A stretch of DNA of 64,000 nt from Grammothele lineata (Eukaryota > Basidiomycota > Agaricomycetes > Polyporales > Polyporaceae), in assembly GCA_002150815.3 (NCBI GenBank), contig NDFF03000040.1:124001-188000 (forward strand), read 5' to 3'. Below the pieces are notes generated by a model. The model saw only the letters and a program-made list of their open reading frames with translations, ran no database searches and was not told the DNA's origin. Below, one piece after another: positions 32,097-44,623 of this stretch (position 1 is its first letter; each line of letters starts with the position of its first letter). The position numbers and the translations under genes were made by a program.

Positions 32097-34430
32097 ATGT
32101 TCTTGAGGAGGGCACTCGTTGAGAGCAGGAATCTCGCACTACCCCGCCTGTCTCTTCGCCCTCGGCTCCCAGCTCCTTCGCGCAATGCCTCTGCGGTACC
32201 CATGCGGGCTGATCATCCCCCTTCTGCCCCTGTCAATGCGACTCTAGCTGCTCACCAGCTCACAGAGGAGGTAGCCCGGTTCCACGAGGTGGTCGTCTCG
32301 GGAGGCAAGCCTCCCAAGAAAACCTTTCTCATCCTCCAAAGCCATGTCAACTCCCTTCCGCAGGATCCCACCCTTCTGGAGGAACCGGCGCGGACCATGC
32401 TCCAGGACGCGATTGCCCGGCTCTCTCTATCCACGTTCCACGAGGACCATACCCTTGCTCGACATGTGGTTAGGATGGTGGCCGCATTCCTCGGCGAAGG
32501 CGTAGATAGGTACGCTGAAGACGTATTTGTCCACATCGTGTCTCAGAAGAATGCGGATGCGGCCCTCAATTGGCTGTCTATCGCTGGTGCGGCGGAAGAG
32601 TTCAAGGTTTCCCTTCAAATGTGGCACCAACTCCTCGACATGGCGGCCGGTCGGAGGAACGACCAGCTAGTTGCGGCATGTCTTTCCAAGATGCAACATA
32701 AGGGCCCCCTACCTACACGTGAGACAGGCAGAATCGTTATGTCCGCCCTCTTTCGCTCCCCTTCGACGGCCGCAGCCGTTCCTCCCTCTTACCAAATGAT
32801 GAAGCATATTATCAACGTCTTCAAGTCGTCCCAGATCCCGTACGACCGTTATGTCGCGCAGTTAATTCTGGACTACTATGGAGAGGTGGGCCAAGAGATA
32901 GCGGGCAAGAATGTCCATATCCTGTACCTTTCTGTCCTGCTTCAGAGCATAGACGAGACCACGTCCGACGTCGTACATGAGGCCCTGCGCTTCCTCGCGA
33001 CCACAGGCAATCACAAGAGGCTGTCTCGCGTGGCTCTCCGTTTCCAAGACATCGGTTTCCGACCAACGGAGGAAACCCTTGTAGCAGTCCTCGGTAATGC
33101 TCCTACCATTCGCGAATTGGAGGATTGGCGACATACCCTCGGCATCGCAGGCGGTACTCTCGCGACGGAGAAAACGATGGAGCAATTATGTCAGCGCGAT
33201 CCCCCTACCCCAAAGGTAGTCTTGGACTTCTACAAGTCGGAGATCGCTCAAGGTATCGGGCCTACGCCTCGGATAGTACAATTGGTCGTCGAGGCTCTCT
33301 TATCCAAAGGGATTGCAGCGCCGTCCGATTCCTCCCTCAAACAGGCCACAGCTGTCTACGAGGGATATGCTGCTACACTTCGTCGTTCGGAGTCCCAGGA
33401 AGGCAACGAAGAGGGTGCCCAACCTGCGTTCTCCAACACGCTGCCTACCCCCCGAACGTACCAGCTACTTCTCCGAGCTCTCACGGCAGGCGGCAATGCG
33501 TCGGCACGGCTTCCAATGGCGCTGACTCTCGTAGAAGACATGCGACGTTTCGGCGTCCGTTTTGACCCCCAGACCACGGCTAGCGTCATCATTCTTCTCA
33601 TGCGCTCTTCTCCTACTCCCTCAGAGGCTCTCAATGTGTACCGTATTGTCGGTCGCCGGGACGACAAGACCGAGGGACCAGTTTTGAATGAAGAAGGGTT
33701 CGTCGCCGTTCTGAACGCATTCTGCAAGCTCAGCTGCTGGCCCGATGGCGTCCCTTCCACGCGCCAGTACTTTGAGATTGTCAAGGACATGATGGCACAG
33801 GGCTTCGCACTCAACAGCAAGGTGTATACCATCATCATCGGCCGACTCGCACAGCTCGCAACCTTGTCCGCATCCGCGTCCGGCGCGGAAGGCGCCACCG
33901 GGCGCACGCAGATCGCGCGCACCATCACGCGCGTGCACAACCACCTCACCGTCTCCGCCGGGTTTGCGCCGGACACACCGCTCTGGAACCAGCTCATGGA
34001 CGCGTACCAGCGCTCGGGCTGCTTCGCTGAGGCGTACCGCGTCTGGCAACAACTCTTCGCCGCGCGACTCTTCAACCAGGCGACAGTCAGCATCATCCTC
34101 GACGCGTGTGCGTTCGCCAAGGCGTACGATATCGCCGTGAGGGTGTACATGAATCTCATGGAGGTCAACTATCCGCTCAATGTGCGCAACTGGAACACAT
34201 TCCTCGAGTGCCTATGTCGGCTCGACAGGCTCGACGAGGCAATGAAGGTGCTTTGTCTGGAAATGACGGGGCGAGAGGATGGAGTCGAGCCGAACCAGGA
34301 GTCAGTGCGGATTTTGCTCAAATTCGCAGTTTCTCAGAACCGGGAGATGGAGGTTCGGTCGAGAGTGAAGCGGTTCCTGCCCAAACTCTACCATTCGCTA
34401 CCAGACGATTTACGGCTTGGATACTACTAA
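32097..34430 (+). CDS. mitochondrial pentatricopeptide-repeat (PPR) protein
   Basis: A single uninterrupted frame of 777 residues, unusual among its intron-rich neighbours. The N-terminus (MFLRRALVESRNLALPRLS) is Arg-rich and acid-poor, as for a mitochondrial presequence. The body is entirely helical in character, with degenerate PPR-like pairs of helices such as TYQLLLRALTAGG, VYTIIIGRLAQLA, LWNQLMDAYQRSGCFAEAYR and NWNTFLECLCRLDRLDEAMKV. PPR proteins bind specific organellar RNAs and act in mitochondrial RNA processing or translation; the target here cannot be told. A second ATG lies 4 nt upstream of the chosen one in another frame. The gene converges with the P-protein gene, with about 170 bp between the stop codons. 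Confidence 0.8.
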   Translation: MFLRRALVESRNLALPRLSLRPRLPAPSRNASAVPMRADHPPSAPVNATLAAHQLTEEVARFHEVVVSGGKPPKKTFLILQSHVNSLPQDPTLLEEPARTMLQDAIARLSLSTFHEDHTLARHVVRMVAAFLGEGVDRYAEDVFVHIVSQKNADAALNWLSIAGAAEEFKVSLQMWHQLLDMAAGRRNDQLVAACLSKMQHKGPLPTRETGRIVMSALFRSPSTAAAVPPSYQMMKHIINVFKSSQIPYDRYVAQLILDYYGEVGQEIAGKNVHILYLSVLLQSIDETTSDVVHEALRFLATTGNHKRLSRVALRFQDIGFRPTEETLVAVLGNAPTIRELEDWRHTLGIAGGTLATEKTMEQLCQRDPPTPKVVLDFYKSEIAQGIGPTPRIVQLVVEALLSKGIAAPSDSSLKQATAVYEGYAATLRRSESQEGNEEGAQPAFSNTLPTPRTYQLLLRALTAGGNASARLPMALTLVEDMRRFGVRFDPQTTASVIILLMRSSPTPSEALNVYRIVGRRDDKTEGPVLNEEGFVAVLNAFCKLSCWPDGVPSTRQYFEIVKDMMAQGFALNSKVYTIIIGRLAQLATLSASASGAEGATGRTQIARTITRVHNHLTVSAGFAPDTPLWNQLMDAYQRSGCFAEAYRVWQQLFAARLFNQATVSIILDACAFAKAYDIAVRVYMNLMEVNYPLNVRNWNTFLECLCRLDRLDEAMKVLCLEMTGREDGVEPNQESVRILLKFAVSQNREMEVRSRVKRFLPKLYHSLPDDLRLGYY

Positions 34431-34604
34431 TTTATTCTAGAATCATGCTATGCAATGCGATATAATGTGACATGCGAAATGTATGATACAAATGTGGGCG
34501 CGTGCGGTTGAACAGTGCGCCAGGCTGGGCGGGGCCATCTAGTAGAGTAGAAAGCCCTGGAGTAAGGTATCCGACGGAGAAGTCCATGGTCTATAGCATC
34601 GTGT

Positions 34605-37600
34605 TCAGTGGGTAGCCAATTCCTCTACAGACGGGCAGTCGCACTATGGAGATATGACGTTAATATCGACGGTCTCGAAGCTAGGACAACACTCACGATA
34701 AGATGTAAATCGCCGTAAGCTGTAACGGAGAGAACCATGTTAGACAAGAACGAAATAACGTGAAAGTAATGACAACTGACCATCGTCAATACGTGAAACT
34801 GTCGGCCAGAACTTTCTCTCGAGGAGCCATGGCACGGGATAAGCGGCAGTTTGGCGGGAGTATGGGCTAGAAGAGAGTTTCCGATGAGTTGATCACAACA
34901 CAATACTATGAACATTAGCTACATACCGGTTCCACTTCTCTTCTGACAGCGTTATGACAGAAAGAGGGTGAGGGGCGTTCTTGAGGACGTTGTTGTCCTT
35001 AGGCTGCTTGCCGGTTATGATGTCTTCCGCCTCCTTGCGGATTTGGATCATGGCGTCACAAAACCTGCGAAAACCGCTCAATGCAAGCCCTCACTTAGTG
35101 TAACTGTGGAACACACCGGTCAATCTCCTCCAGGGTCTCGGATTCGGTAGGTTCGATGAGCATGCAAGTGGAGATAGGCCATGAGCAGGTCGGCGGGTGG
35201 AAGCCGTAGTCTTGGAGACGTTTTGTGAAGTCCATGACTTTAATCCCGGCAGTCTTATCAAACTCAGCAAGATCGATGAGGAGTTCGTGCGCGACACGGC
35301 CCTTGCCATTGGTGTACCGGAGGGTGTAGTGACCGGACAGGCGGTGCGCCATATAATTCGCGTTCAGGAGAGCGATCCGCGACGAGTCGGTCAGGCCAGC
35401 GCCACCAAGCATCTTGATGTACGCCCAGGAGATCAGAAGTATGGAAGCACTCCCGAATGGCGCGGCCGCCACTGCGTCGATGGGTCTGTCACCGCCAGTC
35501 GCGACAAGCGGGTGGGTAGGGAGGAACGGTGCGAGGTGCTCCGCGACGCAGATAGGGCCAACACCGGGACCGCCACCGCCGTGGGGGCTGTGATAAATAA
35601 CAATTTGATCAGTCACAATCGGCGGGGCTGCAGTGACAGAACCCATACATAGCAAAAGTCTTGTGCAGGTTCATATGGCAGACGTCTCCACCACAGATTG
35701 CAGGGTTCGTGAGGCCAACTTGAGCATTTAGGTTGGCGCCATCCAAGTAAACCTGGCCGCCGTTGTCGTGAATGATTTTGCACGCCTACAATTTAAGCTC
35801 TCAGTATTGGTTACGATAAACGGAGGAGCTCATCACGTACATCCTGAACGCCGTGCTCAAAGACACCGAATGTGGAGGGATAAGTGATCTAAGCTAAACA
35901 TTAGAACACACATTCTAACTAGCCCCGTCGTCACGCACCATGAATGCGGCCAAATTGTCCTTGTGCAGCTCCGCTTTGGCACTCAAGTCCTCCAGGTCAA
36001 GGTTGCCGTCGGCATGGGTCTTCACCGGTACAACCTTGAGACCAGCCATGACAGCGGACTGTCAAACCGTCAGTCAGATGGCATCCTCGCAAAATGCTTG
36101 AATACTTACAGCCGGATTGGTGCCATGCGCACTAACAGGGATGAGGCAGATATTCCGGTAACCCTCGCCGCGCGACTCGTGGTAGGCCTTGATGACCGAC
36201 AGGCCAGCATACTCTCCGGCAGCACCAGAGTTAGGCTGAAGCGAGCATGCAGCAAATCCGGTAATCTTGCAAAGGTCGGACTCGAGTTCCTGGAGCAAGA
36301 CGTCGGCAGTTCGTTCAATAATGAACAACTGTAAGCCGAAGATGAGCTAGACGACTTACCTTGATCAGCTCCCAATATCCCTCGACTTGATCCTTCGGGG
36401 CAAAGGGATGGACAGAACTAAACTCCGGCCAAGTCACTGGAATCATGCTACTAGTGCTGTTGAGCTTCATCGTGCAGCTGCCAAGAGGAATCATCGCGTG
36501 AACGAGGCCGAGGTCTTTTGACTGGAGATGATAGATGTAGCGCATCATCTCAGTCTCCGAATGGTGGGCGTTGAAAACCGGATGTGGCAGAAACGCCGAT
36601 GTGCGACGCAGGCTCTCAGGGATGGCGAGGGTCTCCGGCGCTACTAGGCTACTGAAGGATACAGTAGGCTTGGAAGCGGCGGCGGCGAAAACATTGATCA
36701 GGGCCAAGACATCCTCTGTATCCACGCTCTCGTCCAGAGTCAGGCCAACACGTTTGCTGTCAATCTTCCGCAGATTGATCCCCGAGGCGGAAGCGGCCGT
36801 GTGGACAACCTCAGCGTCTTTGACAGCACCGGTTACGTCGAGCGTGAGCGTATCGAAGAACTGGGAGTTCATTGCCCGATATCCGTAAATCTCCACCGCG
36901 GTCCGAATAACTTGTGTCAAACCGTGGACCTTCTGGGCGATGCGCCGGAGATTGACAGGGCCGTGGTAGATAGCGTACATGGCAGCCATGTTGGCAAGGA
37001 GAGCCTGACTAGTGCAAATATTGCTCGTAGCCTTTTCGCGACGGATGTGTTGCTCTCGAGCTGCAAAATATCAGTCAAGAAGACACATCGCAAGTAGGGC
37101 CGAACTCACTCTGCAATGCCAAACGGTACGCCGGCTTACCCTCGACGTCGCGACTGCGACCGATGAGACGACCAGGCATCTTCCGCTTCAGTTTGTCCGT
37201 GCATGCGAAGAACGCAGCGTGAGGGCCACCGTAGCCGGCGGGAACGCCAAATCGGGCCGAGTTTCCGAGTACGATGTCGGCACCCCACTCGCCCGGCGGT
37301 TTGAGCATTGTGAGCGCCAAGAGGTCAGTCGCGCACACAAGCAAGCCGCCCGACGCGTGGACAATCGTTGCTAGATCTGAGAAGTCCCTGACCGCACCGT
37401 TCACATCCGGGTACTGCACGAGCACACCGCAGAGGTCCGACGAGTCTGTGAGATCCTTGAGCGCGTCGCCGACGACAAGGTTGATACCGAAGCCCTTGGC
37501 GCGCGTGCGGAGGACAGCGATGGTCTGAGGCGCCACGCCGCTATCCGCGAAGAAGGTGCGCTTCTTGCCGTTTGATCCCGTAAATGCCATAACCATACCC

Positions 37601-38299
37601 TCCGCCGCAGCGGTTGCCTCATCCAGTAGGGACGCGTTGGCGATGTCCATAGCCGTCAATGACATCACCATCGTCTGGAAGTTGACCAACGACTCGAGAC
37701 GGCCTACGGGAGACACAAATCGAGCTATATCAATGCGAGGAAGACTGCCGGTTGCAAGAGATGTACCTTGAGCGATCTCTGGTTGGTACGGAGTGTAGGG
37801 GGTGTACCACGCCGGGCTCTCCATAATCTGGTGCGTCATTCACTCAGTCATCGCGCGCGTCCAGTCTAACTCTAAATGGACATACGTTACGCAAGATGAC
37901 AGGGGGGACGACCGCATTGTGGTATCCCATACCGATGTAGCTCTTGTACGGCTTGTTAGCCTTGCCCAGCTCCTTCGCCCTGCGGAAGAGCTCCGACTCG
38001 CTCAGAGCGGGGATGGACTCATTGCTAACCGCCGTTGCCGAAGATCTGATTTTCGCAGGGACCGTATCCGCGATGAACGCGTCCATGGAATCATACCCCA
38101 AGTTTGCGAGCATGTGCGCGACCTCTTTGTCGTCGGGGCCGATGTGACGGTCCGGAAAGGTGTCCAAGGGTGCAAAAAGGGACGAAGGTGCTTTGGCCGT
38201 CGCGAGGCCGCGCGAGGAGACCTTCAGGGAGGCGGCACAGCGTGCATGGTGCGCGAGGTGCCGCGGAAGAAGGTTGGTGAGGTTACGAAAAGCCGCCAT
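34605..38299 (-). CDS. GCV2: glycine dehydrogenase (decarboxylating), P protein
   Basis: The P protein of the mitochondrial glycine cleavage system decarboxylates glycine with pyridoxal phosphate. The frame opens with a presequence-like stretch ([29 protein letters not shown]). Family blocks then follow in order: [126 protein letters not shown] and [14 protein letters not shown]. The PLP lysine is in NLHKTF, joined across an intron to [13 protein letters not shown]. The C-terminus ends EELATH. At least ten introns are present; the first is 37885-37828, and a 66-nt one within EIAQ/GRLESL is in frame. The ATG at 38299 was chosen because the frame upstream has no ATG. A glycine dehydrogenase gene is often found near MAT-A. 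Confidence 0.93.
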
Positions 38300-39139
38300 G
38301 GGCGGGGAGAGCACACCCAGCGACCCGGTGGACGGGACTGGCGGAGAATGGAGATGGAGAGGAGACCTGGAGAGGAGGCGACGACGCGGGGAGAGGCATT
38401 TTGTAGGAGATGTGTTCACCGAGCCATTCACCGAGTAAAAGCAGGTGCTTATCGTCCAACGCCTCCTCCTCGCTTTTTACATACTCGCTTCCCCGCTCCC
38501 CGGCGCTCCGCCACCAGCCCATCCTCCGCTACCCCTCGCGCCCCTCACCCTCGCGCGCGTCCCTCCGCACGGACGAAGAAAATCACGATTCAATCTGGGG
38601 AAGCGGCGCGCAGACGTACCAGTACACACGCAGACTACCGCCGGCGTTCGGGCTGCCTGGTGGCTCCGAAAGGCAAACGGACGCTGCGCGGGCGATCCGC
38701 ACGGAACCGCACGGGTGTTCCGCATGGCAAGAAAAAACTTTTTACACAATGGCTCGGCTCCCCCTCCTTCCGCTCTGGGCCTCGATCCCGCTCTTTCTTG
38801 CCATATCAGGTGTCCCGCCCTCTCTGACCCACGTGGAATAGCCTTTGCCCTGTTTCGGGAGTCCGTCGTACATACTTCGCCTGTGAATCTCATGTCTTCC
38901 CGCGGTACTGAAAGCGCGCCTCAGCCTTCATACCTGAGTACTGGACATGCCTTATCGCCAGCAGGAGACTGAGCTGATTCTGTGGCCGTAGCATATATGT
39001 AATATCAGGTCCTTCTGTGGATCTGATTGAACGCCTGAGATAAGTACGCGACCGACAAACCTACGTCGAGATCCCAAGGGTAGAGCCACGCTGCATCCGA
39101 CGGAACTCCCCGGACCACCGTCTCCGACGTCACCGACGA
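38300..39139. other. intergenic region
   Basis: About 840 bp between the P-protein start and the 3' end of the ARMH3-like gene. Long open frames cross it on the plus strand, but their translations are Pro/Arg/Ser-rich and show no domain. It presumably holds the P-protein promoter; I see no distinct motif. Confidence 0.45.
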
Positions 39140-41779
39140 CTAAGGCATGAGTGCCATCCCATCCCCGTACGCAAACCGTATAAAGCCCACTACATCATCC
39201 GATTGTCTCCTGTCGAGGGAGATCGTCGGTCGTCAGGACATTTCGAAGGTACCCTTCTATAAACTTGGCATACTCACAGCGGATCATCTGCTCCGTGAAC
39301 ATCCAGGCCGTAGTTCAAGCCGTCCTTCTCGATCTCCTTCGCTACAGCACGCAGACCTTGGCTGGCGGAGCGAATGCTTGCCTCACTTAGTTTGGTCTCG
39401 TAGTGCCTGGCGACGGCCAAGATATTGGCGAGCGCTTGTGATGCGCGCGACTGAGCCACAGACGAGCGTTTTGATGGGGAGGTAGGGTGGGGAGAGGAAA
39501 GCTTCTCTAGCAGCGCTTGTTGCTTCCGGAAGACGTCGGCAGAGAACACGACTTCGTACTGACACATACATGAGTACGTATGCATACATCAAAAATCGAG
39601 AGACGCACGACCAGGTCATGGATATCCCTTGGCGTAGGTAGGAAGCCTTCGTTGCGACAAAGCGCAAGGTCTAGGAGTAGTAACGCCTACACTAGCACGT
39701 AAATCTTCTGGGGGAACCCTTCTTGAGGGAGCTTACCTCTTGCGCTAGCTGTTCTATGCCTCCAGTAGTGACCAAGCTATCCAACTTACTTGCAAGAAAG
39801 TCAAGCAGCAGAACCAAGGCGCGCCACAGCTCTTGCCAGTGATACGCTGGAAACCCTTCAGGACCCATGCCCGGGGATCCATTCCACATGATGCTCACCT
39901 ATTCGCACGTGTTCTCGCTGAAGGTACCATAATATGCGGAAACAGGTACGGACACATGTTCTTGGTAGGTCAGTCAGCGTGTCTAAGTCAAAGGCAACCC
40001 GTAGCTTACAGGTAACAATAGACTTCTAGCTTTTTGTGCAGATTGTGCCGAAGCCACAGGATACAACAGTCCAGCAAGGCACACAGAGGGGGTCTGGGTG
40101 GTTGCGTCGAAGGTAGGGGTGGCAATCTCTACGGAAATGTTAGAAATGCGAAGACATCGCGCATGGCAGTTGACCGAACCTGCCTGCACAGCCGGACGTC
40201 CTCATTATAACTTTCTCGCAAGGCGTCGAGTATTGTACTGTTCTCTGACATGACGAGTAAAATGTTGAGTGCGAGGTTCGCGTAAGCGATCGCCCGAGGT
40301 GAAGACGAGGACGAAGCATGCGACAACAGATAAGATGATAGAGATAGGACAGTAAGAGGGAGCGGTGTAATCTTCGTCGCCGTCTTCTTTTCTTCTTCGA
40401 TAGTCAATGCACCAACGAAGATACGACAGAACATCGTACTCCCTTGAAGGAACTCAAATAGAGGGAGCAAAATCACGCATGCCTCGATAGGACTGGAATC
40501 AAATATTAGCGAAAGATGGAAAACGAGACGTCAACCCATCTAGTTCACGCACTGGTTCTTGAACAAATCCCCAGGCAAGTCGACTGGTTTTGAAGCTAGT
40601 GCGCGGTCGGGGCGAAGTGCTAAAAGGAAAGAACCAAAAGTTGTGCTCAACGTGGGGGGCGAATCATCGGAGGCAGTCTGATACGCCCTACGAAGATTAT
40701 TAGCTACGCGGGGAAAGAGAACTTGTCTCACGCGTACTTCACGACGGCAGATGCAGCAAAGTTGGTAGCCCAGCAGGCCATACGAAAGAAGTCCGCATCT
40801 TCGCACTCCCGTATCCGTCGAAGGTAGGGGTTAAGTTTGGCAGCATCCGATTTGTGAAAGTTAGCAAGTAGCGCCAGCAGCAGTATTGCTTCGAAAGTAT
40901 ACTGCTCGGTATCCGGAGTCGTCGTAGTCTAGGCCAAAATTAATTTGAGGGACAGGTCGTTCTGGACCAAAAGACATACCTTAACTATGCATGGAAACAA
41001 GTCGTGGCGGAGGAAGTACGCTCCCGGGCTCAGCTGACTTATACCGCACACGAAAGTCACCGCGAGCTGAAGGACCTCGTGTCGAAGGCTAGCTAGTAGC
41101 AAATATAAGCCGGGCTTTAGTAGCGATCACTGATATACTTACCTGAGGCTGAGGTATTACTCAAAATGTCATCAATCGCAGCAGTGAGGTCCTACTCTCG
41201 ACATAGGTTGCGTGAACACACCGAGTGCATTGTAATGTCTGCGCACCTTGAAGGTTGTGTCACTACGGCTAACGCCTCCCGCAAAGACTTCCATAATCTC
41301 CCAGCCTGCAAGATTCTTGCTCAAGATGGCGCGACTGAGACATCCGAGGGTAGCGGCGGCATGGAGCTTCTTGGTTTCGTCTGCGCCGCCATCTCGCAAG
41401 GTTTGTATGGACACGGCCACGATCTTATTCAGAGTAGGCTACTAGCATCATGCGCGCCGGGACTTGAACAGGAAGCAGGCACGGAAGAGAGCAGGACACT
41501 GCGCACCTTGACCGTGCTCAGACAGTCACCCTTCCGTAACTCATTCAGCTTTGACGAGAGAAACTCCCTGTCTACATCGAGATCGAGAAGGCTCGACCAG
41601 AAGTCGGCGATGTCCTTGTTAGGTCCCGCCAGTTGTTCAAGATCTGTACCCTAAGAACGAGGTGGAGGTCAGATATAGATCGCGTACAACAGGTCCAATA
41701 CAACTCGGCTTACTTGGAGGAGACGGCTATATGTTGCCGTAAATTTAGACACAAATGGCTGTGATACTCGTCGTTCCAT
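39140..41779 (-). CDS. armadillo-like helical protein, ARMH3/DUF1741 family
   Basis: About eight or more exons. The start ATG at 41779 opens exon 1 (41779-41714, MERRVSQPFVSKFTATYSRLLQ); exon 2 is 41650-41507 (DIADFWSSLLDLDVDREFL). The next part carries LSRAILSKNLAGWEIMEVFAGGVS, a segment type I associate with DUF1741 proteins. Later exons hold AYANLALNILLVMSENSTIL, the YHWQELWRALVLLLDFLASKL block and DVFRKQQALLEKLSS. I place the end at 39140, because a splice after DVHGADDPL leads to a short exon ending IRFAYGDGMALMP; without that splice the stop would be at 39274. Mammalian ARMH3 acts at the Golgi with the PI4KB lipid kinase; function in fungi is unknown. Exon limits between 41420 and 39585 were not all resolved. 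Confidence 0.6.
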
Positions 41780-42048
41780 ACATTCGCTGAGATTCAACCA
41801 GAGGAAAGGAGAAAGTCTCAGTGACTTCGGAGGACGGGGTCGGTGGTGGCAGTGAAGTAAGCGTGTACACTCGTAGCAAACCGTTAATGTTCAAGGTGCA
41901 CTCCAACCGAATACGAGTGGCAGTGTCACATTTCATGACGTGGGGCACATATTCCGGCGATGCGTATTACACCTCGATACAAGTATTACTTAGCCGGCCA
42001 GTAGCGGCATCCACCATAACAACGTTAAGTATCCAGACAACAGAGTTC

Positions 42049-44193
42049 TCAGGTCGTTCCCGTTAAACCCGCATCCACCATCTCCGTCACCCAACTCTGG
42101 AACGTCTCGTGCTTTAGCCTCACATCCTCCATGAGATACCGAATACCCATGAATGCCTTCCTGCCCCTCCTCTGGCCCTCTCTTTCCTCTTCAGAGTCCA
42201 CGAATCGCGCCTCCTCTTCTTCGTCAATATCATCGATGATCCCAGGGAAACCGAAGTGGTTCTCGTCCGCGCGTGGCGCGGCGTCGGACGAGGCAAACGC
42301 GGCACGGAACAAAACACGAAGGCAAAGCAGCGCCGTCAGCGAGCTTGGAGGCGGATCAACGTGCGGTCGCGTGTAAGTGACGGTCGTCGAGCGGGCTGGA
42401 GGGGGAGGTCTCTGCGTCGGCTCGGGGATAGGATGAGGGTAGTTCGCGGATGGTAACGTGATGCTGTTAGGCTGAGACGCATGCTTCGTCGGTGGCTGCA
42501 TATCGGGCAAATGCGTAAGGATATGGCCGCGCATCTGGGCCTTCGTAATGTTCGTCTGGGAACATGTCGCCCACGAGCAAGGGAGATGCGAGCCATCATG
42601 CGGTTGGATGTGCTTTTCCAGGATGTGCTCATAGAGCGTGTCCGTCCCGAGGAAGGGCTCAATTTCGCACTGAGTGTTATTCCATTGACACTTGAACTGT
42701 GTGCTGGTGGACAAACCCTGGCGGCGGTCGACTCCCCGCACGATGAATCGCTGTGGTGGACCAGGAAGGACCATTGCCGTGGCATGTGGGAAGACCGCGT
42801 TGACATTCTTGATAACGTCTGAGGCGACCAGTAGAGGGTATTTGTCCTGGTGAGGTAGGAAAACGTCTTTGTACAGGTTCCAGAAGTCGACCTGGGTCAG
42901 CTCTCCATCGGTCTTGGCAACGAACATAGTCCTCATCCTAGGGCAGGGTTAGTACTGTGACTGCTGTTGACGTATCGGAAGTGAGGCTCACCATTCGTAA
43001 CATCGTTGAGGCTCTGGTATGGGGAGTAGACGTTCGAGCTCTTCCTTCGTAAGCTCATGATTGATCACAGAGACCGACTGAAGGGGAGCTGTGTACACCG
43101 GCATCCCAATCTCGAATGTCACGTCTTCTTCCATCTGATCCGCCAGAATGAGAGAAACCAAGAGTCTCAACATCCCCGGCATGCGTGGATGCAGCAGGAA
43201 TGCTTTCGTCATCGGAGGGTGGGACAAATGGGCGTATATGTAGTTGAGTGCAGCATCGATGAGGTCCTTATCTAGAATGAGTGGGAGAACGTTCATCGCA
43301 GTCTCGAGAGCGGGAGACTCGATGGTCAGCTGGTACGTGTTGACTGGGTTGGAGTAAAGCGTGGTCAGCACATTTAGGGATGTTATGATAAGGGAGCGAT
43401 TGGATGAGAAACCAGCGATCTGCTGCAGCGGTCCGATGGGGCTTGCGCGAGGGGATTCAGAGGGTGAGGATAGGGTAACAGAGTATGCTACGGCCTGTAG
43501 AATCTCGATGACGTAGAGAAGGAACTCAGAGTTGGCGTCTGAATCAGGTTTGATGTCGTGTAGCGTCCGCAAAACAAGCTCCGGAACCTTGGGATATGCG
43601 GCGAGTTCGTAAGCATTGGCCTCATGCATAGAGGCGTTACGAAGGACGAAGAGGGATTCAATGGCGTGTCTCCGTTTGCGTTCCTTTTCCTTCGAAAGAG
43701 AGAAGAAGTTCGCTTCTATATCGAATTGTCTGAACCCTTCCGTGCTATACCATTCCGGCCATTCGAACAAGGCATCTGTGAGGCCCGGAATGGCTATGAG
43801 CATGAACTGTTCGTTCTGGCAGAGTCGACTAAGGCGATCGAGGGCCCACGCCACCTCAGAGTCAATGCCAGAGCGGAGTGACAAGAGCATGCGATTATTT
43901 GGCGTTGCCTCTGTGTACCATCCTATCAAAATGATTCAGTGACGCTTCAACCTTCGCATCAGCTAGCACATACGTTCATAGTCATCCGTGATGATGGGTC
44001 GGGGGCCAGATGGAACTGCTGAAGCTTGTCGACGATATGCTGTCGGCTGTGATACGTTGACAACCGCGGTCATATCCTGATAAGCGTGCTGAGTAGTTGA
44101 GTATGAGGTGTTTGCAAAAGAAGGCGTACCACGAAACGGCTCACTAGAGCGCACGTCAATCCTTCCCGTCAGTAGTGCGCGGAATTGGTCTGC
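42049..44193 (-). CDS. RSC9: RSC9-like subunit of the RSC chromatin remodelling complex
   Basis: Exons 44193-43974, 43922-42992 and 42937-42049 join in phase. The 5' exon reads DQFRALLTGRIDVRSSEPFRG after a clear acceptor at 44194, so a start exon further upstream is likely, but I could not find it: the only upstream ATG nearby (about 44371) has no obvious donor. Treat the 5' end as partial. The middle is helical armadillo-like sequence (SGIDSEVAWALDRLSRLC, ESLFVLRNASM, VIEILQAVAYSV, NYIYAHLSHPPMTKAFLLHP). The C-terminal part has a DNA-binding RFX-like stretch (QVDFWNLYKDVF) and a zinc-finger pattern FKCQWNNTQCE...HILEKH.. with CSWATCSQ..HILTH. This combination is typical of RSC9 and animal ARID2-type subunits. 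Confidence 0.8.
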
Positions 44194-44623
44194 CTAGGGG
44201 AGACTAGAAACGGCTGGTCCTGCAAACTGGTGGTTGTGGCAAAACGGTGCCTTGTCTGACGCGTGTCACGCGTCGTACACGTGCAGCACTTTCGCGTTTG
44301 GGCGTCTGTCACAGCGATTACTTTCGACGTCGTAACAACGGCCCGCTGCTTCTCTCGCTCCCGGCCCGGCTAACATTCAGGCTTCCTAGATCTCAAGCTA
44401 ATGTCTCAGATCCAAAGCAGCAGCCTCGAGGTATCTGATCACTAAAAAATCTGTCGTGAGGGGGCTCGATAATGTCATAAGTACAAAGCAGGGAACAACT
44501 ACGTCATTGAAACAAAATGTATCTGATACGCTATTCTTGTCCGACGGAGAACCGTCTACGTATGTCCAGGAGTATCAGAAAGGAGGAGGACCTCCATCAG
44601 TGACATGCACCTCTCTGAGTTCC

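Noticed and set aside
38410..38972. Plus-strand frames upstream of the P-protein gene
   Set aside because: They are antisense or upstream, Pro/Arg-rich, lack any domain and overlap one another in several frames.
42049..42936. Separate zinc-finger gene
   Set aside because: The frame continues in phase from the upstream RSC9 exon across a normal 54-nt intron, so it is the C-terminal part of RSC9.
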